Source: Peromyscus leucopus
Lineage: Eukaryota > Chordata > Mammalia > Rodentia > Cricetidae
Direction of reading: 5' to 3'
DNA length: 64,000 nucleotides
Assembly: GCF_004664715.2 (NCBI RefSeq)
Contig: NC_051075.1
Span: forward strand, 31,578,504-31,642,503
Shown: one piece after another, positions 1 through 11,728 of the stretch
How the letters are laid out: the number at the start of each line of letters is the position of its first letter
How positions within the stretch are numbered: the first letter of the stretch is position 1
Notes under the pieces: generated by a model
Told to the model about the DNA's origin: nothing
What the model saw: only the letters and a program-made list of their open reading frames with translations
The model's database searches: none
Translations under genes and position numbers: made by a program

Positions 1-360
1 TTCACCAAATGTTAGAAATCTCTTGCTCCTCAATTAATTTTCTAAATCTAATAATCTCTAAAACAAAATGAAAACATAGCTTCTTTCAAAAGTAATATTT
101 TCCTCTTTAATATTTCTTGTATCTCCAATAGCTATAAATTTTATTAATCCAATAAATTTCTTTCTTCTTAAATTAAATTATATACTCTTTGAAATTAGAA
201 TTATTTGGAATGCATTATTGTATCCCTAATAAGATCTAGTGTAGACCAAAGAACAATTAGTATATGTTTGATAAGAACAATAATAAAATATTCATTCTTT
301 ATTAGGGATTTTCAAGCATGAGTTATGTAAAAAAAATACATTTTTCAAATCCAAGTGTCA
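1..360. other. Unique-looking AT-rich DNA
   Basis: No recognisable repeat, open frame or RNA gene. It is plain AT-rich sequence that abuts an LTR-like fragment on its right. Confidence 0.5.
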
Positions 361-530
361 CTGACATTTGGGGTTTTGCTGTGGATGATTGATTGATAAA
401 TAAAACTCTGATTGGCCAGTAGCCAGGCAGGAAGGATAGGGTAGGCGGGACAAGGGGGAGAAGAATTCTGGGAGGTGGAAGGCTGAGGCAGAGAGATTCT
501 GGGAGCTGCCACGATGACAAGTACTGGGCT
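361..530 (+). mobile_element. LTR fragment, muroid endogenous retrovirus family
   Basis: Contains the phrases gattggccagtagccaggca and gcgggacaag followed by an agaattctgggaggtgg-type segment. I recognise this as the U3 part of an LTR that is abundant in muroid genomes, and a diverged relative lies near 23.2 kb. Only part of an LTR is visible and no terminal TG/CA pair or target duplication was found. Frames read on either strand here are repeat-derived. Confidence 0.45.
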
Positions 531-720
531 GTCGGACTGCTGGGGCCTGGTGGACCTGGAGAGACAACTCCAACTGCAGGGTTTTCCTAAAGAACTCACT
601 GTATTTAACACTAATGTGGGAGCACAGAGCATAGTAGGGGCTTTTGTAACATCTTGGGCCTCTATTCACTTGAAACCTATAGCTCCTTGCTATGGGAGAA
701 AAGATATCCTCTTCCACAAA

Positions 721-1262
721 TGATGCTGGGAAAACAATATCCACATATACAGAAAGAAAGCTAGATATTTATCATTAGCCCTTACATAAAAATCGATTTA
801 AAAGAGGATCAAAGACTTTAATGTAAGGTTGGAAGCTCTGAATTTACTAGAGGAAAAGCTCATGAAAGTGCTTCAATACACAGGCATATAAGCAAAGACT
901 CTGAAAAGAATCTCAGCAGCTCAGGAAAACATGCCAAGAATTGACAAATGGAGATGCACACAATTAAAAACCTTTTTTTTTCAGTACTGGAAGTGAAAAT
1001 ACAACTTACAGAGTGAGAGAAAAGAGAATTAACATATAAAATATATAAAGAAGTAAACAATAAGCAAACACAGAAATAATACCCTAAACCCCTTAACATC
1101 TCATCAACAATTTGACTAATCAACTGAACAGATAGATCTCAAAAGATGAAGTGTAAATGTCTAATAAACATGAAAATTTACATTATTAGCTGTCCGGAAA
1201 ATGTAAATTAAAACTGTACCATCTCACCCAATCAGACTGGTTATTAAGAAAATAAATCACTG
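721..1262 (+). mobile_element. L1 LINE fragment, 3' part of ORF2 (degraded)
   Basis: Reads co-linearly with the region upstream of the L1 ORF2 C-terminus: a tgctgggaaaac start, an aaaaatcgatttaaaagaggatcaaagac segment, then a gacaaatgg...cacacaattaaaa segment, and near 1200 the aaaactgtaccatctcac motif of the ORF2 tail. Many frameshifts and stops make it non-functional. No poly-A tail or target duplication was seen. Confidence 0.7.
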
Positions 1263-1440
1263 ATTTAGGAAAATGGCAGTTGTAGGTTCTCTAGGGTGAA
1301 TGGCATTTTAGCCACTGGTAGTTTGCTAGGTTTAAAGTACCAGGAGAGAATCTCACTTCTTGAGTGGGCCTCAACTCCAATTAGTGTAGCTGTCATCTAC
1401 ACTAAAGATAATATACAACTAATGTACCTTAAGAGTATTC

Positions 1441-1472
<32 letters not shown>

Positions 1473-1620
1473 GGTTTTTCGAGACAGGGTTTCTCTGTGT
1501 AGCTTTGCGCCTTTCCTGGAACTCACTTGGTAGTCCAGGCTGGCCTCAAACTCACAGAGATCCGCCTGCCTCTGCCTTTCAAGTGCTGGGATTAAAGGCG
1601 TGCGCCACCACTGCCCGGCT
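1441..1620 (-). mobile_element. B1 SINE, full length, with 10-bp target-site duplication
   Basis: A minus-strand B1 (7SL-derived, Pol III type SINE). On the plus strand it reads poly-T, ggtttttcgagacagggtttctc, the cricetid-type gctttgcgcctttcctgg block, and ends ggcgtgcgccaccactgcccggc. It is flanked by the perfect direct repeat aagagtattc at 1431-1440 and 1621-1630, which fits L1-mediated target-primed insertion. The intact CpGs and clean duplication suggest a relatively young copy. Confidence 0.95.
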
Positions 1621-1630
1621 AAGAGTATTC

Positions 1631-2047
1631 TTTTATGTTGGCCATTGTATTTTACAGGCTTTGCAGCTTAGTAGTTCTATTGATTGCCTTAGCTTGCATA
1701 GCAATATCCCATAGTATCAAAGCACCAGATACTGTGAGAGCTAGTTCTTTCTAGGTCAGTTTCAGTTTGATTCCTCTAAGTTTGGTGTCTGAAATGTGCT
1801 ATGTCTTTACCAATAGGGTCTTACTTTCAAGTTTTGTAATGCAATCTATTGAAGTCTCTGCTGGTACCTGCCTGGTGGAGATTTCTTCTCAGAGCCTGGG
1901 GGAAGACACTACAAGCTGCTGTGATCTATTCTCTGGGATATTAAATGAATCTACCGAACCCTTTAGTTTATTCACTTTATTCTTCTAAGACAATTCTCTC
2001 TACACAGCTTGTTTTCTGCTCTCATACTTAGCTCCTCTTTTGCCTGA
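1631..2047. other. Unique-looking interval, no gene seen
   Basis: No recognised repeat. The open plus-strand frame at 1767-1988 has no family resemblance I can name and no supporting signals, so I treat it as chance. Confidence 0.4.
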
Positions 2048-2273
2048 TGTTGTGATATATCACATGCAGGACCTCAGCTGTCTGGGTCAGGGTATCCCAC
2101 ACATGTAGGGAAACATGGCAGGCAGATGCAACAGTGGACACCAGTGCATGGAACAGTCAGCAACACCCATGCCTTGCATACACGTGGAGAGAGTTTATTA
2201 TATTATAGAAAGATGAAGAGAAAGATAGGAAAGAGAGGAGGAGGAAAGTGGAGGTGTGAACCCCTCATGAGAA

Positions 2274-2353
<80 letters not shown>

Positions 2354-3074
2354 GGGGTTCCTTACAAAATGAAGTTTTTACACCAGGACACAGGGTGGCC
2401 CCAAGGGGAGGGTTTCCAAGGGGTGGGTCAGAACACTAACATGTGATTCTCTGTACCTTCTTATGCTGTTCTGTCATTGTCTTATCTAGGTTATTTTCTC
2501 TCTCATTGCTCTATCTTCTCTCTCTCTTCATTCCCCAGAGTCTCTGAAGTCTTCATTTTATATACCCACACAATCAGCAATTCTCTAGCCAAAGCAAGGT
2601 CACAAGGTTTGACTTCTATCAGGGTCATAAAAGCAGATAAGAGTTTACACCAGGCAGTGATATTCAGGCTTCCTTTATGGCTCAAGCATGAACTCTTAAA
2701 GGGAAAAAGTCAAATGAGAGGGAGAGAGATCTAGAATCAATTAGTGAAAATCCAAGAAGGGATAAGGGGGGATCTGTATGTAATACTGCATTTCTAAGTG
2801 TGGTTAGATAAAATGCTGATTAGTAAACCAAGGTAAAAGTAAAAGGGGTTAAGAATTTGTTAGTTTGAGGTTAGCTTTGGGCAGCACTTTCCTATCTGCT
2901 GGCAGGGGAAGTGTTCTGGGTTACTAGGCAAGATGCACCTGACTTGTAAAAGACATTTTGTTCTTAGTTAATGCTAAAGGGGGAATTTTAAGAACTAAGA
3001 ATAATATTTGGGCTATGAGAAAAAGGAGGAATTTAAACTTAGTTTGCACAATAAACAAAATTTTGTACCTAACA
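2048..3074 (-). mobile_element. Possible ~1-kb LTR (unclassified, ERV-like)
   Basis: Read on the minus strand the interval starts tgttaggtacaaaattttg and ends cacaaca, so it has LTR-like TG...CA termini. An ataataaact stretch near its 3' end could be a polyadenylation signal. Flanking hexamers do not match, so no target duplication supports the boundaries. An AG dinucleotide expansion lies inside it. I cannot name the family. Confidence 0.35.
2276..2349. repeat. (AG)n microsatellite, ~37 units
   Basis: Uninterrupted AG dinucleotides over about 74 bp. The Arg/Glu-rich open frame across it is only a translation of the repeat. Such homopurine/homopyrimidine mirror tracts can form triplex DNA and are usually highly length-polymorphic. 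Confidence 0.98.
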
Positions 3075-3849
3075 TCCACCTGGACTTGGCAATTGTCTCA
3101 GTGTAAAGATTTGCTTTATCTCAGGAACTAGCAGATAGTCTGAATGCTTATCAATCTACAGTCTGTCCTTGGATGTCTGAGAAGTATTTCAGATAAAATG
3201 CTTTTGTCTAGAGATGGCTCTGGCCAGATGTTTACTAATGAAGATAATTACACAAAGGCAGACTTCTGAGTCTAATACTAAAAGGGAGAATAAAGGCCTG
3301 AAAAAAAGGTGTCTTGAATGTGTAACTGTAGTTAACACTGTTGGGGGAATGTTATTCAAATACCCCAAAAGTATGGGGGAAATTATGCCCAATGAATGAT
3401 CAACCACACTTTTAGAATTTCTTGGGAAAAGAATCAAATGAATTTCTTGGGAAAGCTACAGAAGCATACAAGAAATTCACTGCAGGATACAGCTAATACA
3501 TTCAAAATTCAATATCACCAAGACTCCTCGAGTTTTGGCTTTATCCTCTGGAAAACTCCTTGGCTCTTGCAGATATAAGCTTTGCTAGTATCAGCTGAAT
3601 TTCTACTTCCTATTTCTGTGGCTCACAGCAACACTCAAAGACAATGGCAAAAGAAATATTTTTTGAGAAATCTTCTGAACCCCCCTGACCACAAATTGGA
3701 GAAAGGTTTCCTAGAGTTTCTAACTGTATTATAAATATCATTATGTTCAAATTCAGCTTCAATTCTTCAGCAAAAAAAAAAGACTTTTTTTCCCTATCAG
3801 ATAAAGACTTCTATAGAGATCCTTAACATATCAAAATGCACAAAATAAA
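3075..3849. other. Unclassified interval, no gene seen
   Basis: AT-rich. Some of the left part may continue the neighbouring LTR-like unit, but I could not align it to a family. Short frames on both strands near 3.2-3.5 kb show no domain features. Confidence 0.35.
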
Positions 3850-4371
3850 GCACAATGATGAGTTTAGCCCCCACTGGCACATTATAATGCAACAACTACC
3901 CCTAAGGCCAAATGAACATAGTGCAAGAGGAGTACAAAGACTTTAGGAGCCAAAAGACCATGATGCCTCCTGGGAAATAGCTTCTAGAAATGACATATAT
4001 GTTACATATATGAACTCTTACCAATATGGTTGTATAAGCAAGACCTGAACATTGAAAACACCAGTTGACATGCCAACAGGGATGGGATAAATTTTACAAG
4101 GCTCCACCCCTAGATCAAGAGCTACCTATGTGCCACTTAGTGATTTCTGAGACAGGGTCGAGAGAGGGAGAACCAGTTTTCTCCAGGGATGAGCCTCCTG
4201 ATTAACTATCCAAACACAAATAGTCAGCCCTAAACACATGTACATTTGAGCAGCACCAAATGAAATCTGTAGATTGTATGTCTCCCTGTTCATGTCCCTC
4301 TCCCCACAGTGTGTGTGAGAGAAGGGGGCAAGAAGAAGAGGAGGAGGAAGAGGAAGAAGGGAGAAATGAGG
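3850..4371 (+). mobile_element. L1 LINE 3' UTR (rodent Lx-like), plus strand
   Basis: Segments resemble the older rodent L1 3' UTR: the aagcaagacctgaacattg / gacatgccaacagggatggg stretch, then ccagttttctccagggatgagcctcctgattaactatccaa, then agtcagccctaaacac. The order matches the 3' UTR I remember for Lx-type elements. It runs directly into a purine-rich (GAA)n tract that occupies the place of the usual G/A-rich 3' end. Confidence 0.55.
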
Positions 4372-4444
4372 AGAAGAAGAAGAAGAAGAAGAAGAAGAAG
4401 AAGAAGAAGAAGAAGAAGAAGAAGAAGAAGAAGAAGAAGAAGAA
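4372..4444. repeat. (GAA)n microsatellite, ~24 units
   Basis: Pure GAA triplets on the plus strand over about 73 bp, preceded by an impure GAG/GAA tract from about 4330. The Lys-run and Ser-run frames on the two strands are translation artefacts of this repeat. GAA/TTC repeats are known to form triplex structures. Confidence 0.97.
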
Positions 4445-7400
4445 ACTTCTAAGCCTTTACAATAATCTAAATCAAGTGCATTAAGCACTAAAATGAAATG
4501 AGGAACAGTCCTGGGGAAATGTCAAAACAAACTTCAAAGTTACTTGAACACAATTACTGGAATTCTGTGATTGACATTATGTAAAGATTTGAGAGGAGAA
4601 TAGATTTAGATTATATAGTCATATTCCAGGTTTGGATGTAAAAGTAATAGATTAGAGTAACAGAAGGCAGACTTTAGGGGAAAAACCAGAATTTTTTTTA
4701 GCTGCCTTTGGCAATTATACAAATTACAGAGGCATTTTCAGTGATGCGAGTTAAATAGGCATAAAGACAAATATTAAGTTTGATTCAAAATTAGTGTTTG
4801 TTGTTTTGCTGTTTCAATGTTGAGTGGCGATTTTGCTAGGTGTAGAGTGAGCAGAGAGGTAAGAATTAGATGAGAATGTGCTTCAGGTGATTAACCAACA
4901 TCTAAGCCATCTATAAAAATGTAGATAAGACAGTTCTTTTCCTGCAATGGGCCATAATAAGATAGGAAGATGAGTAAAACATCCTTTACTGAATGCTATG
5001 CAATTGATATCATCTACACTGCATGTGAGAAGCCAGGGGAGGAAGTTCTGACTTTTCAGCAAGTATTTGTAATACTAGACAGTGGTAACATGTTCATGTT
5101 AGCTTCAACGGCCTGGCAATACTTAGAATTAAGGTAAAGACGAATTTGGGACAAAATAGTGTTTACAAGAGACACCTGCAGAAAACTTAAGTCCCTAGAA
5201 TCATGGCAAGGTTTACAGTGGAAAAGGGATGTGTCACATTTTTCAGTGTCTGGTAAGAGCTTCAATTTGAAGGGAAATAATCATAGGAAAAGATTTCATT
5301 GGGAGGCCATGTTTAATTGTCCTTATCATCTCAGAAAAGAAAGAATAAGCAGTCAGCAATAAGGAGGTAGCCAGGGAATTTCTTGAGTAAATAATTATCC
5401 TTGATTTAAAAGAATGATGAACTTCTTAAGATCAGAAGTAAATTGTCCAAGTTGAGCAACCCTTACTGATAAGGACTGTCTTGGATTTTTCCATCTCACA
5501 TTCACTTTTGTGGCATTTGTAGCTTTGAAATGGAGAGCCTATGTCAAAATATTCCTTAATGGAGATCAATGTTGAAAAGCACAAGATTAATATTTCCTGA
5601 TTTCCAAAATCAAAATAGATTTTAAAAGAAAATTTTGCCCTAAATATTAGTAAAATGAAGTCTTCAAGTTCATACTGCAATTTTCTTATAAAGCATTTAA
5701 GTCCTTTAAGGTATATATAAAGATAATTAGAACTCCATTCAAGTATGCTTCTTTATAATATTGCTGCAATATCTCCAGTTGTAAACTTCTCTTAATGCCA
5801 CAGAGACTGGAAAATTCCAAGGCAAAGTAATCAAAATAAAGACACTGACCAAAGGAACCAACACATATATATATAGAAAGAGAAAGAGAGAAAAATCATT
5901 CAATATATAGATAAAATACAGAGATGAGATTATATTGAATTTTACAACTAAATAAGACAGTGGGTCTATGTCTATAAAGTCCTTAAATAACAGAAAGTTA
6001 TTGTTCTGTTGCTTAATGTAATTGAGTCATTACAGCTGTGAATACATAATGCGGTGAAACAGAAGACCATATTTTCCTTTATTTTTTTTTGTATGATGAT
6101 GATCCTAGGATATTTCACAAGCCACAGAAATACTATTTAAATCTTAAATGCTACAGATTTAAACTCTCAATATAGAACCCTAAAAGAAAAGGTAAGAGTT
6201 CCTTTCTTTTTTGCTTTTTCACAAAATTACAGCATCAGAAATGCTGAGGTTAAAAGCATGTTTCATTCTTTGAATTATAACTCAAAACAGCAACTATTCT
6301 ATCTTTATGCATAAGGCCAGGTTCTTTCTGGTGCTAATTTTGTAACCTCAAGCCTTCACTCTTCTTGAAGTTTGCTATTATTAGATGAAGGGTTATTTTA
6401 GTGAGGCTTCCAGAACACTAACAACATGAACATGATGATACACATTACAAAAATTAAAGTAATAATATCCCCCTATGAAAATATCTTGGTAGTTTGGGGG
6501 AATTTTTATTTGTGAAATAAGTCATAATTTATTTGAGAATGCTATCAGGTCATCCCAATTCTCTGATTTTTCAGTCTAAGAAAAATATTCTACCTTTAAA
6601 AATTCTACTTTTAAAATATCAACTATATCTCACAATAAACCTTGAAAAATGAAAATCTTCTTACATTCATTTAACATAAAGACAAAATACAATATAGAGA
6701 AGTATATATAAAATATACATAATATGATAAGTCAATGGTAAGAGGAAAAAAACAGTTCTAAAGGAATGTTAAGTTTTTAATTTTAAGGACAAAAAAGAAT
6801 TAAGGTAAAAGAGCCGCAGGCAGAACAAACTAAAGATACATCAGTCCTGATGATGGGACATGCCAAGTACTTCCTGAAAGGCAAGAGAAGAGGACTGTGG
6901 CTTCAAATAAATCAGAAAGCAAGCAACAGGAAAGGAGGTAGAAAGTTAGATGTGAGGGAGAGCAGGTCTATTTTAATGAATGTGGTCTTAACACTGAGAT
7001 AAGCAGCCATGTGCCTGCTTTGAGCTAACAGTAAGTACGTGGCAGGGCTACTTTGTCCACATAGACTAACAGGATGAGGAACAGAAGTAGAAAAGGAGCT
7101 GAAGGCTGTTATACAAACCTCAGTATAGCATGCTGGAGGTTTAGATTACAATGAGGATGTGGAGAGGAAGAGAACAGCTGGATGCTGCTTGAGTTTTGAA
7201 CAGTTCAAGGACTGTGTGTTAGTACAGAGAAAATGAGAGTAGTCAGAAATGATTCCTGAAGGACTGGGATGATGAAGCTACCTCTAAATGAAATGTTTGA
7301 ACATAAAGACTAGGATTCTAGTGCTAGGCAGTTGCTGTCAGCATTAATATTTCAAGATAATCTGTCTTTTGAAATTTGACATTTGGTTGGTTTCATTTGA

Positions 7401-7840
7401 TTGCAAACCATCTTCTGCATTGTGGAATACAAATAATATTGCTTTTTCTTTTCGCATTTCTTTTTTGTGATAAAAAAGAAATGAATAATGATATTCAACT
7501 CATGCTTACTTTTTCAGTAGGAAAAGTTTTGGAAAGTTAACTAGAACGTTCTCCTTCCTCTACCACACTTGCCTATGTCTATCAATTATGTTTATCAATT
7601 TATATACAATTTCTAGACACTAGTAAAATGTTATCTTACCATTTTTAACTTTCCTGAAATTTCCAAAGGGGTAAGATGTGAGGACAATGAAGAGAAGTCA
7701 TTAATGAGCTGCAAGCAGTGTATGACCTTTTAATTTACTTTTATTAAATGAATCTTTGAAAAAATATGACTTTCCAAAATCAGTCTAATCAAGCATCAAG
7801 AGTGATAAAAGGATGATAGAAACATCTCTTTTTATAGGAC
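4445..7840. other. Unique AT-rich DNA, no gene seen
   Basis: About 3.4 kb with no clear SINE, LINE, LTR or satellite. Short frames on both strands (5056-5265 minus, 5159-5362 plus, 5432-5680 minus) lack domain features, signal peptides or obvious splice context. Small runs such as the AT/GA stretch at 5862-5895 are the only simple sequence. Old, unrecognisable repeats cannot be excluded. Confidence 0.5.
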
Positions 7841-7869
7841 ATAGAAAGAGCTATAGTGATACATATCCT

Positions 7870-8220
7870 TTAACCATTAGGGGGATGAAAATAAATACTA
7901 CCATGAGACAGATACCATTTCACTTTGATGAGAATGGTTTTATTTAAAAAAGACAAAAGACTAGCAAATGACAAATGGGAATGTAGAAAGAAGAGCATTC
8001 TTACAGCATTCCTAGGAATTAGCTTAGTTGAACTATGAGAGGAGTCCATATGTGGATTCTTCAGATTATTCAGAATGGAGCGTCTATCAATTCCCTACAA
8101 AGAATAGTCCTAGAAAATGAATCAGCAGGTCAAAAGACACCTAAAATTCTCATCACAATATGCCACCAAATTAAGTCCATTAGTAAATAAATTAATTTTA
8201 AAAGTGGCATATACACATAT
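7870..8220 (+). mobile_element. Old L1 LINE fragment (ORF2 3' region)
   Basis: The segment ataccatttcactttgatgagaatgg, followed by a diverged gacaaatgggaatgtagaaag and gagcattcttacagc stretch, follows the layout of the L1 region coding for the ORF2 C-terminus. Divergence is high, suggesting an ancient mammalian L1. Its probable 3' continuation lies beyond the B1 at 8.5 kb. Confidence 0.5.
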
Positions 8221-8498
8221 ATTCAGATATTTGTGTTGAGATGTGCTCATAGAATATACACATACTCTTCCTTGTTATGTCGTTGTGTCTGCATAAGCTT
8301 CCCAGCTGGTGAAGGTGTTTGGGGAGGTGAGAAACTTTAGGAGATGAGGCCTGAATTGAAGTCACTGATGTGTGGCTTAGAAAGTTCTACAGACTTTCCA
8401 GATTTCCCTCTTTTTCTCCTTGTACTCGACCATGATATGCGATAATCTACCAAACCTATGTACCACAATGGACAGGAGCCTGTAAAAAATGAATTCAG

Positions 8499-8668
8499 CC
8501 GGGCGGTGGTGGTGCACACCTTTAATCCCAGCAATCGGGAGGCAGAGACAGGCGGATCTCTGTGAGTTTGAAGCCAGCCTGGTCTACAGAGCGAGATCCA
8601 GGACAGCCTTCAAAACTACACAGAGAAACCCTGTCTCGAAAAACCAAAGACAAAAAAAACGAAAAACA
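8499..8668 (+). mobile_element. B1 SINE, plus strand, with short target duplication
   Basis: Starts ccgggcggtggtggtgcac, has the Pol III B-box region gagtttgaagccagcctgg, and ends in an interrupted A-rich tail. The 7-bp repeat aattcag flanks it at 8492-8498 and 8669-8675. The middle reads tctacagagcgagatccagg rather than the ctaccaagtgag form, so it belongs to a different B1 subfamily from the copies at 1.4 and 16.8 kb. Confidence 0.93.
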
Positions 8669-8734
8669 AATTCAGTCATTTTAAAAAATTCCCCTTGAGT
8701 AGTTTTCTCAGGTACTTTGTTACGGTGACAAAAG

Positions 8735-9075
8735 TCTGAACAGTACACTAAGTAAAAAAGGTAAGGTGGAATGACAAACTATTCTCTGTTCTCACTCATA
8801 AGCAAAAGGTACACTAGTTGGTCTTGTGAATCTTGAGAGCTGAAGGTAGCTAACAGACACTAGTCATGACAGGAAGGAAGTGTGAAGGGAATATGTGAAT
8901 CAACAGGCAATATTCCCTATACCATAACTGATGAAAACAAAGGCTACCTTATCTGCATAGCAGAATGTCATGCACCCACCACAAAGAAATGGCTAAAATC
9001 TGGGTCTTATATGTGCTACCCTTCTGGCTTGATTACTAGCCTAAATATGCATGAATCCAAATATCACATTGTGTT
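8735..9075 (+). mobile_element. Old L1 LINE 3' UTR fragment
   Basis: The stretch ttctctgttctcactcataagc matches the conserved start of mammalian L1 3' UTRs just after ORF2, followed by diverged UTR sequence. Together with 7870-8220 it probably represents one ancient element later split by the B1 insertion. Confidence 0.5.
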
Positions 9076-9079
9076 CCAA

Positions 9080-10195
9080 TCATAGAATGAAAATATAAAA
9101 CAAATGATGATGGATAAAAATAAAGAGATGAATGAAAGGAAAGATAGAAGATAGTGAAAGTAAGTTTGTACATATTCAATTCTTTAACTGAGCTCTTTGA
9201 TGAGTGATAAAGCTTAGTTAACTTTTATTTTAATCATCACCAAGTTTTTGGTTTTGAAAAGCATGAGTAATATGTGCAAAATATCTGAAAATACCATTTC
9301 AACTAATATTAGCTTATAGTTCTTCCTCCTATAGCAAACAGAACAGATGTAAGTGGGAAAAATATCAGGGGCCAAAACAATTATAAGTAGTGTATCTGAT
9401 GACCTCAAGGGTGAGTGAGTAACAAGTCATTCCTCACCATTCTGTTTTTATGCTTCCTATTCATAAACTCATTAATTTCACTTATGCTGTTACATGTATC
9501 TAAAGACAGGGTCTCTTACCTAAAATTTTAAGCTCAACTGTTTGGGCACAAACAATCATAAAACTGAAATGATGATAAAGTGTTCACTGATACTTGTAAT
9601 TGCAGAGTAGCAATGGGCATTTAAATTTTCATAGTTAATCTTAAAATTATAACATGAAAATTATTCCTGATTAGTAAATACATGTAACAATGACAATTTC
9701 ATATAAATTGAAGAAATGAAAATTAGTGCACACATTTGTGTGCATCACTGTACTTCCACTGACAGAGTCAAACAACACAGTAATACATTAGGCAGATTAA
9801 ATGTGAATCACTCAGACTAAATAACTTGGAATAATTTCATAATTTTATTTGAATACAGCAAAAAAATACTAATATAAAATTATTAAAAAATGTGACTTTT
9901 CTATATCATTAAAAATTTAGTATTATAACTTCCAAGCACACACAAAAATTACAATTTTAACTTGTAGCTAAATCACAGATAGATATTGGAGAATGTAAAG
10001 TTTAAATATTATAAAATTATACGGCATGCTCTAGATTGACCTACATTCTACAGAGTGTTGTGAAATAGATCCATGTGCTTATCAGTAGCATTGTTACCAA
10101 AAATATTTCTGATGTAGCCTTGATTTAAAAATAATCACTCTAGAAACACAATACAGAATTGTCTAAATAAGTTTTCTCACTTGCTTTAAATATTT
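9080..10195. other. Unique AT-rich DNA, no gene seen
   Basis: No repeat or RNA gene recognised. The minus-strand frame at 9214-9408 has no features beyond hydrophobic residues typical of AT-rich translation. Confidence 0.45.
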
Positions 10196-10441
10196 TCAAT
10201 AATTATGCTGATTTTTAAGCTGTTCGCCAAACTTAAGAACTCCAAAATGTACACTTCTTACATCAAATTTTGTCAGGAATTTTGGATTTGATGCAAGCAG
10301 TGTACATTTTCGGGATTGTTCTCCTGCTCCTATTGATGAGGTGCTATTCTGCGGATCAGAGGCTGTGCAGTTAGCCAGGTGGGCCTTAAAAGCTGACTGC
10401 TCTCCAGTGGTTAAAGAGAAGGAATGAAAACAAGTTCCCAT
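10196..10441 (-). other. Unexplained 81-codon open frame, coding status unknown
   Basis: A minus-strand frame from ATG at 10441 to a TGA ending near 10196, open for a few more codons upstream. The peptide has mixed, non-repetitive composition with two Cys and an Asn-Cys-Thr and an Asn-Ser-Thr sequon, unlike the biased translations elsewhere in this window. There is a weak pyrimidine-rich stretch (cattccttctctttaacc) in its first codons that could be a splice acceptor, but no clear donor, promoter or known domain. A 25-bp imperfect inverted repeat lies inside it, which argues instead for a palindromic mobile fossil or RNA hairpin. I do not recognise a protein family. Confidence 0.15.
10244..10310. 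other. Long imperfect hairpin (25-nt arms, 17-nt loop)
   Basis: Arms at 10244-10268 and 10286-10310 are reverse complements at 23 of 25 positions (arm ends aaaatgtacac / gtgtacatttt). On the minus strand one of the two mismatches becomes a G:U wobble. Pairing continues weakly beyond the stem. The shape fits a small palindromic DNA transposon remnant or a precursor-microRNA-like fold. No expression evidence is available. Confidence 0.6.
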
Positions 10442-10959
10442 CCCATAGTTACTCTCACAACATTACCTTGTCTTCTTAATAGCAGATGATGTTTGAAAGT
10501 CAACGTATGTTGGATACCTCCAAGATAACTAATAAAACATTAGCATTGCAATTACCAGACATGTATTTTAAATGCAGCAATTGGAAATCATTTCCCTAAA
10601 TGCATTGGAGGTCTCACTCAAATAAAAAGGATGAACTTCCTCTAATAACAAAACCAACTAAGCAATTGAAATCAGTTTATTCTCTCCTTAAATACTGTGG
10701 AGGGGATCCCCACAAAATGAAGAACAAAACTTTAACAGTATGTCAGGAAATTATAACTGTTCGATGCTTAGTATCACTGATTTCTTTCATGCTGTTTTCC
10801 TTTTCAGAATAAAATCAAACTACAAGTTTTGAAGATTGTGCTCTGTTGACTTCCTGGCATTTTTGTCATAGTTGTTAGGTTAGAAAAAACAACATGAGCA
10901 CATTTATTTTTGCTTACTCACAGGCTTATCATGTATTTTCACTTATCACTTTATTTAGT

Positions 10960-11085
10960 GAAGGCACCAAATGACTTGATAACATTTATGAGAAATGGAT
11001 GCTATTCATGTTTCCATTACATACATGAGATACTGAGAGTAAAATGAGGTTCATGGATTAAATGGTTATCAAAATGAAAGTGTAT
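10960..11085 (-). mobile_element. Possible MIR SINE, minus strand
   Basis: A diverged match to the MIR core read in reverse: a tccattacatacatgagatactgagag stretch in the position of the pancestral ccattttacagatgaggaaactgag motif, followed by gaggttcatggattaaatgg. Weak similarity only. Confidence 0.3.
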
Positions 11086-11334
11086 CATTTCACCTATGTT
11101 GTTGCCATATCTAAGAAAACACCAAGTCACGTCCAGGTGCCCTACACATGAATTAATTGTTTTACAATTATTCTCATTTATCATGGCACATCAGGTTTTT
11201 TATATTTTTGCATCTGGACAACCCTGCCTCCCTTCTCATATGTGTCTCTTGTTCAACATCATGTCCTCAAATTCAATGAACCATGCTTCTCAAGTTTCCT
11301 GGAATAGCCATAGTTTTTCCTATTTTAACTATTG

Positions 11335-11728
11335 AGAGCTCTCCATCAAAAAATCCCTATGAGGCCTCTACCCTATGCAAAGAAGCACAGGCAAAAAGAA
11401 AAAAATGCTGAGAGCAGCAGAAATAATCGTCCCCAGGGAAGAGCACATCAGTTGGTTTTGCAGAGGCAAATAGCCCTGAAAATATACATACAAGTAACAT
11501 GCAAACTGAGCAGAATATATTTATAAATATATATGTATATGCATATACATATGCTTATATATAAAATATGCACACATGCATGTAACAACCAATAATGAAA
11601 TAAAGAGGCCATGGATTTGAAAGACAGAAAGGAGAGATATGAAAAAACTTGAAGGGAAGAAAGAGGAGGGAGAAATAATGTAATTTATTATAATCTCAAA
11701 AGATCAAAGAAATAATTTAAAAAATGAA
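11335..11728 (+). mobile_element. L1 LINE 3' end (rodent Lx-like), plus strand
   Basis: Follows the 3'-terminal UTR order I remember for Lx: ctctaccctatgcaaag, atcgtccccagggaagagcac, ccctgaaaatatacatacaagtaac, a palindromic ATATGTATATGCATATACATAT stretch, aagaggccatggatttgaaag, a GA-rich tract and finally ataatctcaaaagatcaaag. The upstream part of the element is absent, as in most 5'-truncated L1 copies. Confidence 0.65.

Noticed and set aside
358..744. 128-codon minus-strand frame
   Set aside because: Spans the LTR fragment and the start of an L1 fragment; three overlapping frames on the same DNA show there is no selected frame.
4126..4488. 120-codon minus-strand frame with a long poly-Ser run (and the opposite Lys-rich frame)
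   Set aside because: It is the translation of the (GAA)n microsatellite plus L1 3' UTR; no independent coding signal.
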